Below, piece by piece: positions 14,009 through 15,870 of a stretch of 15,870 bases of DNA. The DNA lies in the NCBI GenBank assembly GCA_021802745.1, contig JAJZRK010000059.1, positions 1 through 15,870 on the forward strand. The letters are read 5' to 3'. The position numbers and the translations under genes are program-made. The DNA is from a bacterium (lineage in GTDB: Bacteria > Gemmatimonadota > Gemmatimonadetes > Gemmatimonadales > Gemmatimonadaceae). The notes beneath the pieces were generated by a model, which was not told the origin of the DNA, did not search any database, and saw only the letters and a list, made by a program, of their open reading frames with translations. Positions within the stretch are counted from its first letter, which is position 1; every line of letters begins with the position of its first letter.

Positions 14009-14111
14009 GGTGGACGGTTGACGGTGGACGGTTGATAACCGCCGCCAGCCGCACGGTCTCCCGTCCACCGTCCACCGTCTACCGTCTACCGTCCACCGTC
14101 CACCGTCTTCT
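14009..14111. repeat. Inverted heptad repeat array (array 2) inside the SPFH operon
   Basis: The left arm has four contiguous heptads (14009-14036: GGTGGAC, GGTTGAC, GGTGGAC, GGTTGAT). The right arm has eight (14056-14111: GTCTCCC, GTCCACC twice, GTCTACC twice, GTCCACC twice, GTCTTCT). The left heptads are the reverse complement of GTCCACC / GTCAACC, so the transcript can form a hairpin of about 28 bp with few mismatches and several sliding registers. The loop is about 20 bases. The right arm runs to four bases before the RHH start codon, covering the usual Shine-Dalgarno position. The layout matches array 1 (7421-7646), although the heptad sequence differs. Confidence 0.88.
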
Positions 14112-14115
14112 CTCC

Positions 14116-14316
14116 ATGCCCCGCAAACCCTTTCTGCTTCGCATCGACGACCAAGTGCTGGCCTCCATCCAGCGCTGGGCCGCCACCGACATGCGCAGCC
14201 TGAACGGGCAGATCGAGTACCTCTTGCGTGACGCGCTCCGGCGCCGCGGCCGGCTTCCCCGGAGGGATGCCGCGGACGAGGCGGCGGTGCACGAGTCCGA
14301 GCCGGAACAGGAGTAG
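14116..14316 (+). CDS. Arc/HicB-like ribbon-helix-helix protein
   Basis: The 66-residue protein starts MPRKPFLLRIDDQVLASIQRWA and continues DMRSLNGQIEYLLRDALRRRG. This is a beta-strand (PFLLRID), a helix, a turn with SLNGQIEYLL, and a second helix: the RHH DNA-binding fold of Arc and HicB-type antitoxins. The C-terminal tail is acidic (EAAVHESEPEQE). I know of RHH proteins of this look encoded directly after SPFH genes in other bacteria, so it is probably a partner or regulator of that operon and not half of a toxin-antitoxin pair; no toxin is visible. ATG 14116 is the start matching the fold; upstream in-frame sequence is only the heptad array. The next gene begins two bases after its TAG. 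Confidence 0.82.
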   Translation: MPRKPFLLRIDDQVLASIQRWAATDMRSLNGQIEYLLRDALRRRGRLPRRDAADEAAVHESEPEQE

Positions 14317-14318
14317 CC

Positions 14319-14603
14319 ATGGTCTTCATTCGTCCGCCCCACATGCTGCAGGGAAAGGTCGGCAAGGCGCCGAGCCAGCACGACACGACCGTCGGCATGT
14401 TCGTGGTCTTTGTCGTCTTCGTTTGCATCTCGCTGTTCGTCTTCATCGCCGGCCCCCGCAGCAATAATCCGCCGCCGTTCGCTGTCGGTCTCGCCGTGTT
14501 GGGCCTCACGCTCATCTTCGGCCTCATCGCCTTCTTCTCCTGGATGAAGGAGCAGAGCGAGCCCGACGCCCCCGACGACCATGACCCGAAGTCGGAGCCA
14601 TGA
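14319..14603 (+). CDS. Small two-helix membrane protein
   Basis: The 94-residue protein has a polar N-terminus (MVFIRPPHMLQGKVGKAPSQ) and two hydrophobic segments (~27-45 MFVVFVVFVCISLFVFIAG and ~54-76 AVGLAVLGLTLIFGLIAFF). It ends in an acidic tail (EQSEPDAPDDHDPKSEP). There is no recognised domain. CAGGAG at 14308-14313 gives a ribosome binding site within the end of the RHH gene, and its own TGA overlaps the next ATG as ATGA. It is thus tightly embedded in the SPFH operon. A membrane partner of the SPFH protein is inference. Confidence 0.72.
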   Translation: MVFIRPPHMLQGKVGKAPSQHDTTVGMFVVFVVFVCISLFVFIAGPRSNNPPPFAVGLAVLGLTLIFGLIAFFSWMKEQSEPDAPDDHDPKSEP

Positions 14604-15870
14604 TGTTCATTCCGCATTCTTCGCGCCGCTACCGAACGCCGGCCGCCCGACGCGCCGCGCTGCTCGCCGGCGTGGTCGCCGCGCTGCTCGGCGCCGGGCT
14701 CCACGGGAATCGCAACCTGCACCTCAGCACGCCGTGGATCTCCGTCGCCATTGCCGGCGTCGTCATCGCGCTGGCGCTCGTCCTGCTCATTCGCCGCCTG
14801 CACTTGCCGGAGTCCGGCGAGGAGTCTTCGATGTCCCCGTCGTCCGGTGAAGCCACCGAACGCGACCGCAACGAGTGGCTCATCATCCTCGTCGTGCTGA
14901 TTGCGGCCCTGCTTGGGCTCGGCCTCTTTCTCGCGCTGACGCCGCGCGCCGCCGCCAGCCAGGAAACCGCCGCGGCGCCGGCGTCGGTGCCGCAGTCGGC
15001 TTACCTGCTGACGAAGGGCAACGACACGCTCGTCGTCGAGCGCATCAATCGCAGCCGCTCGAGCATCAGCGGCGACATCACCATGCGCGGCCAGGGCCGC
15101 ATGACGTTCGTCGCCGAGGTGGGCCTGGGTCCGTTCGTGCCCACGCTCACGTACAAGGCGTGGGGGGCCGGCGCGAGCATTGACACGCCGCCGCTGCAGA
15201 GCGGCACGCAGACGATGAGCGCCGATTCGGCGCACATCACGGTGCAGGCCGGTGCCACCGAGCGGAGGCTGGCCCGCGCCGTGCACGACGCGCCGCTGCC
15301 GCTGATGAACAACGAGTTCGCGATGTTCGAGCTCGCCGTGGCGCGCGCCCAGGGACTGCGGCGGACGCTGGCCGCGAACCAGACGCAGGTGATGCTGCCG
15401 ATGTTCGTGCTCTCGGCGGGCGTGCAGCTCGACGTGACCTTCGACTTCGCCGCGAAGGACACCGTGAGCGTGCGCATCGCGGGGCAGGAGACGCGGTTCA
15501 GCCTCGACGCCAGCGGCCAGATCAGCGGCGGCCTGGTGCCGGCGCAGAATATCGTGATCACGCGCGTGGACGGCGCGGCCGCCGACAAGATCGCTATCGG
15601 CCGGCCCGACTACGGCGCCCCCGCGGGGGCGCCATATAGCGCCGAGGAAGTGACCGTGAAGACGCCGGCGGGGCACGTGCTCACCGGCACGCTCACCGTC
15701 CCGAAGGACGCGACGAAGAAGGTTCCCGCGGTCGTCACCATTACGGGGAGCGGGCAGGAAGATCGCGATGAGTACATCCCGCTCGTGCCGGGGTACCGGA
15801 TCTTCCGGCAGGTGGCCGACACGCTTGGCCGCCGCGGCATCGCGGTGCTGCGCCTCGACGATCGCGCCAT
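14600..15870 (+). CDS. Membrane-anchored alpha/beta hydrolase (3' end outside window)
   Basis: The frame is open from ATG 14600 to the end of the window (423 codons, no stop). Residues ~20-63 hold two hydrophobic segments (ALLAGVVAALLGAGL, SVAIAGVVIALALVLLI). A third (~94-114, WLIILVVLIAALLGLGLFLAL) is followed by PRAAASQE, like a signal-peptide cleavage site. After ~300 residues of periplasmic-type sequence, an alpha/beta hydrolase begins: VTVKTPAGHVLTGTLTVPK, VPAVVTITGSGQEDRDE (oxyanion-type GSG..DRD), then ADTLGRRGIAVLRLDDR. The nucleophile and the other catalytic residues lie beyond the window. ATG 14831, preceded by GAGGAG seven bases upstream, could be the real start of the hydrolase. 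In that case 14600-14830 is an in-frame N-terminal fusion or a separate small membrane ORF read through. Confidence 0.75.
   Translation, partial: MMFIPHSSRRYRTPAARRAALLAGVVAALLGAGLHGNRNLHLSTPWISVAIAGVVIALALVLLIRRLHLPESGEESSMSPSSGEATERDRNEWLIILVVLIAALLGLGLFLALTPRAAASQETAAAPASVPQSAYLLTKGNDTLVVERINRSRSSISGDITMRGQGRMTFVAEVGLGPFVPTLTYKAWGAGASIDTPPLQSGTQTMSADSAHITVQAGATERRLARAVHDAPLPLMNNEFAMFELAVARAQGLRRTLAANQTQVMLPMFVLSAGVQLDVTFDFAAKDTVSVRIAGQETRFSLDASGQISGGLVPAQNIVITRVDGAAADKIAIGRPDYGAPAGAPYSAEEVTVKTPAGHVLTGTLTVPKDATKKVPAVVTITGSGQEDRDEYIPLVPGYRIFRQVADTLGRRGIAVLRLDDRA

Noticed and set aside
14116..14316. RHH gene as an antitoxin of a toxin-antitoxin pair
   Set aside because: Neither neighbour is a small toxin: one is an SPFH protein and the other a two-helix membrane protein.
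13799..15676. 625-codon minus-strand open frame opposite the SPFH operon
   Set aside because: It runs antisense to four well-supported genes and through the heptad array. The product is Arg/His/Ala-rich with no domain, a high-GC shadow.

Overview
The window is GC-rich, densely packed bacterial DNA with strong third-position G/C bias. It combines a very long Ig-like/beta-helix surface lipoprotein, a SoxR-type MerR regulator, a SnoaL-tailed ECF sigma factor paired with a CMD/AhpD-fold protein, and an SPFH/RHH operon. My best guess is a Gemmatimonadota-like soil bacterium. This is inference from style and gene content; no rRNA or other taxonomic marker is present.

Layout. 1-138: the 3' tail of an IS4-family transposase and the right end of its element, which abuts 140-880, the 3' remnant of a gene it apparently broke; a textbook terminator follows (906-947). 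1052-6337: one 1761-residue lipoprotein with about five Ig-like domains and two beta-helix-like halves. 6356-7386 (minus): a DUF72/YecE protein translationally coupled to a small upstream ORF. 7421-7646: an inverted pair of short-repeat arrays. 7651-8292 (plus): a YdeI/OmpD-associated family protein. 8210-8958 (minus): a four-helix membrane protein plus a 78-residue protein, overlapping the YdeI gene tail to tail. 9005-9563: a divergent SoxR promoter/operator and soxR. 9569-11023: an ECF sigma factor (minus) divergent from a CMD-fold gene (plus), with a candidate ECF promoter between them. 11113-12537 (minus): an AAA/DUF4143 ATPase. 12538-13122: a low-GC, gene-free stretch rich in dyads. 13123-15870: an apparent operon of SPFH protein, ribbon-helix-helix protein, two-helix membrane protein and the start of a membrane-anchored alpha/beta hydrolase, with a second inverted heptad array inside it.

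How parts fit together. Two regulator-plus-target modules can be read from the DNA: SoxR with a 19-bp-spaced MerR-type promoter aimed at the membrane-protein operon, and the SnoaL-tailed sigma factor with a GTCACA-N16-CGTC element aimed at the CMD gene. A third is plausible: the RHH protein acting on a perfect 18-bp palindrome upstream of the SPFH gene. The most unusual feature is a pair of intergenic inverted arrays of 7-nt C-rich units. Both are predicted to fold into long hairpins, and both end a few bases before the start codon of a plus-strand gene that lacks a Shine-Dalgarno sequence.
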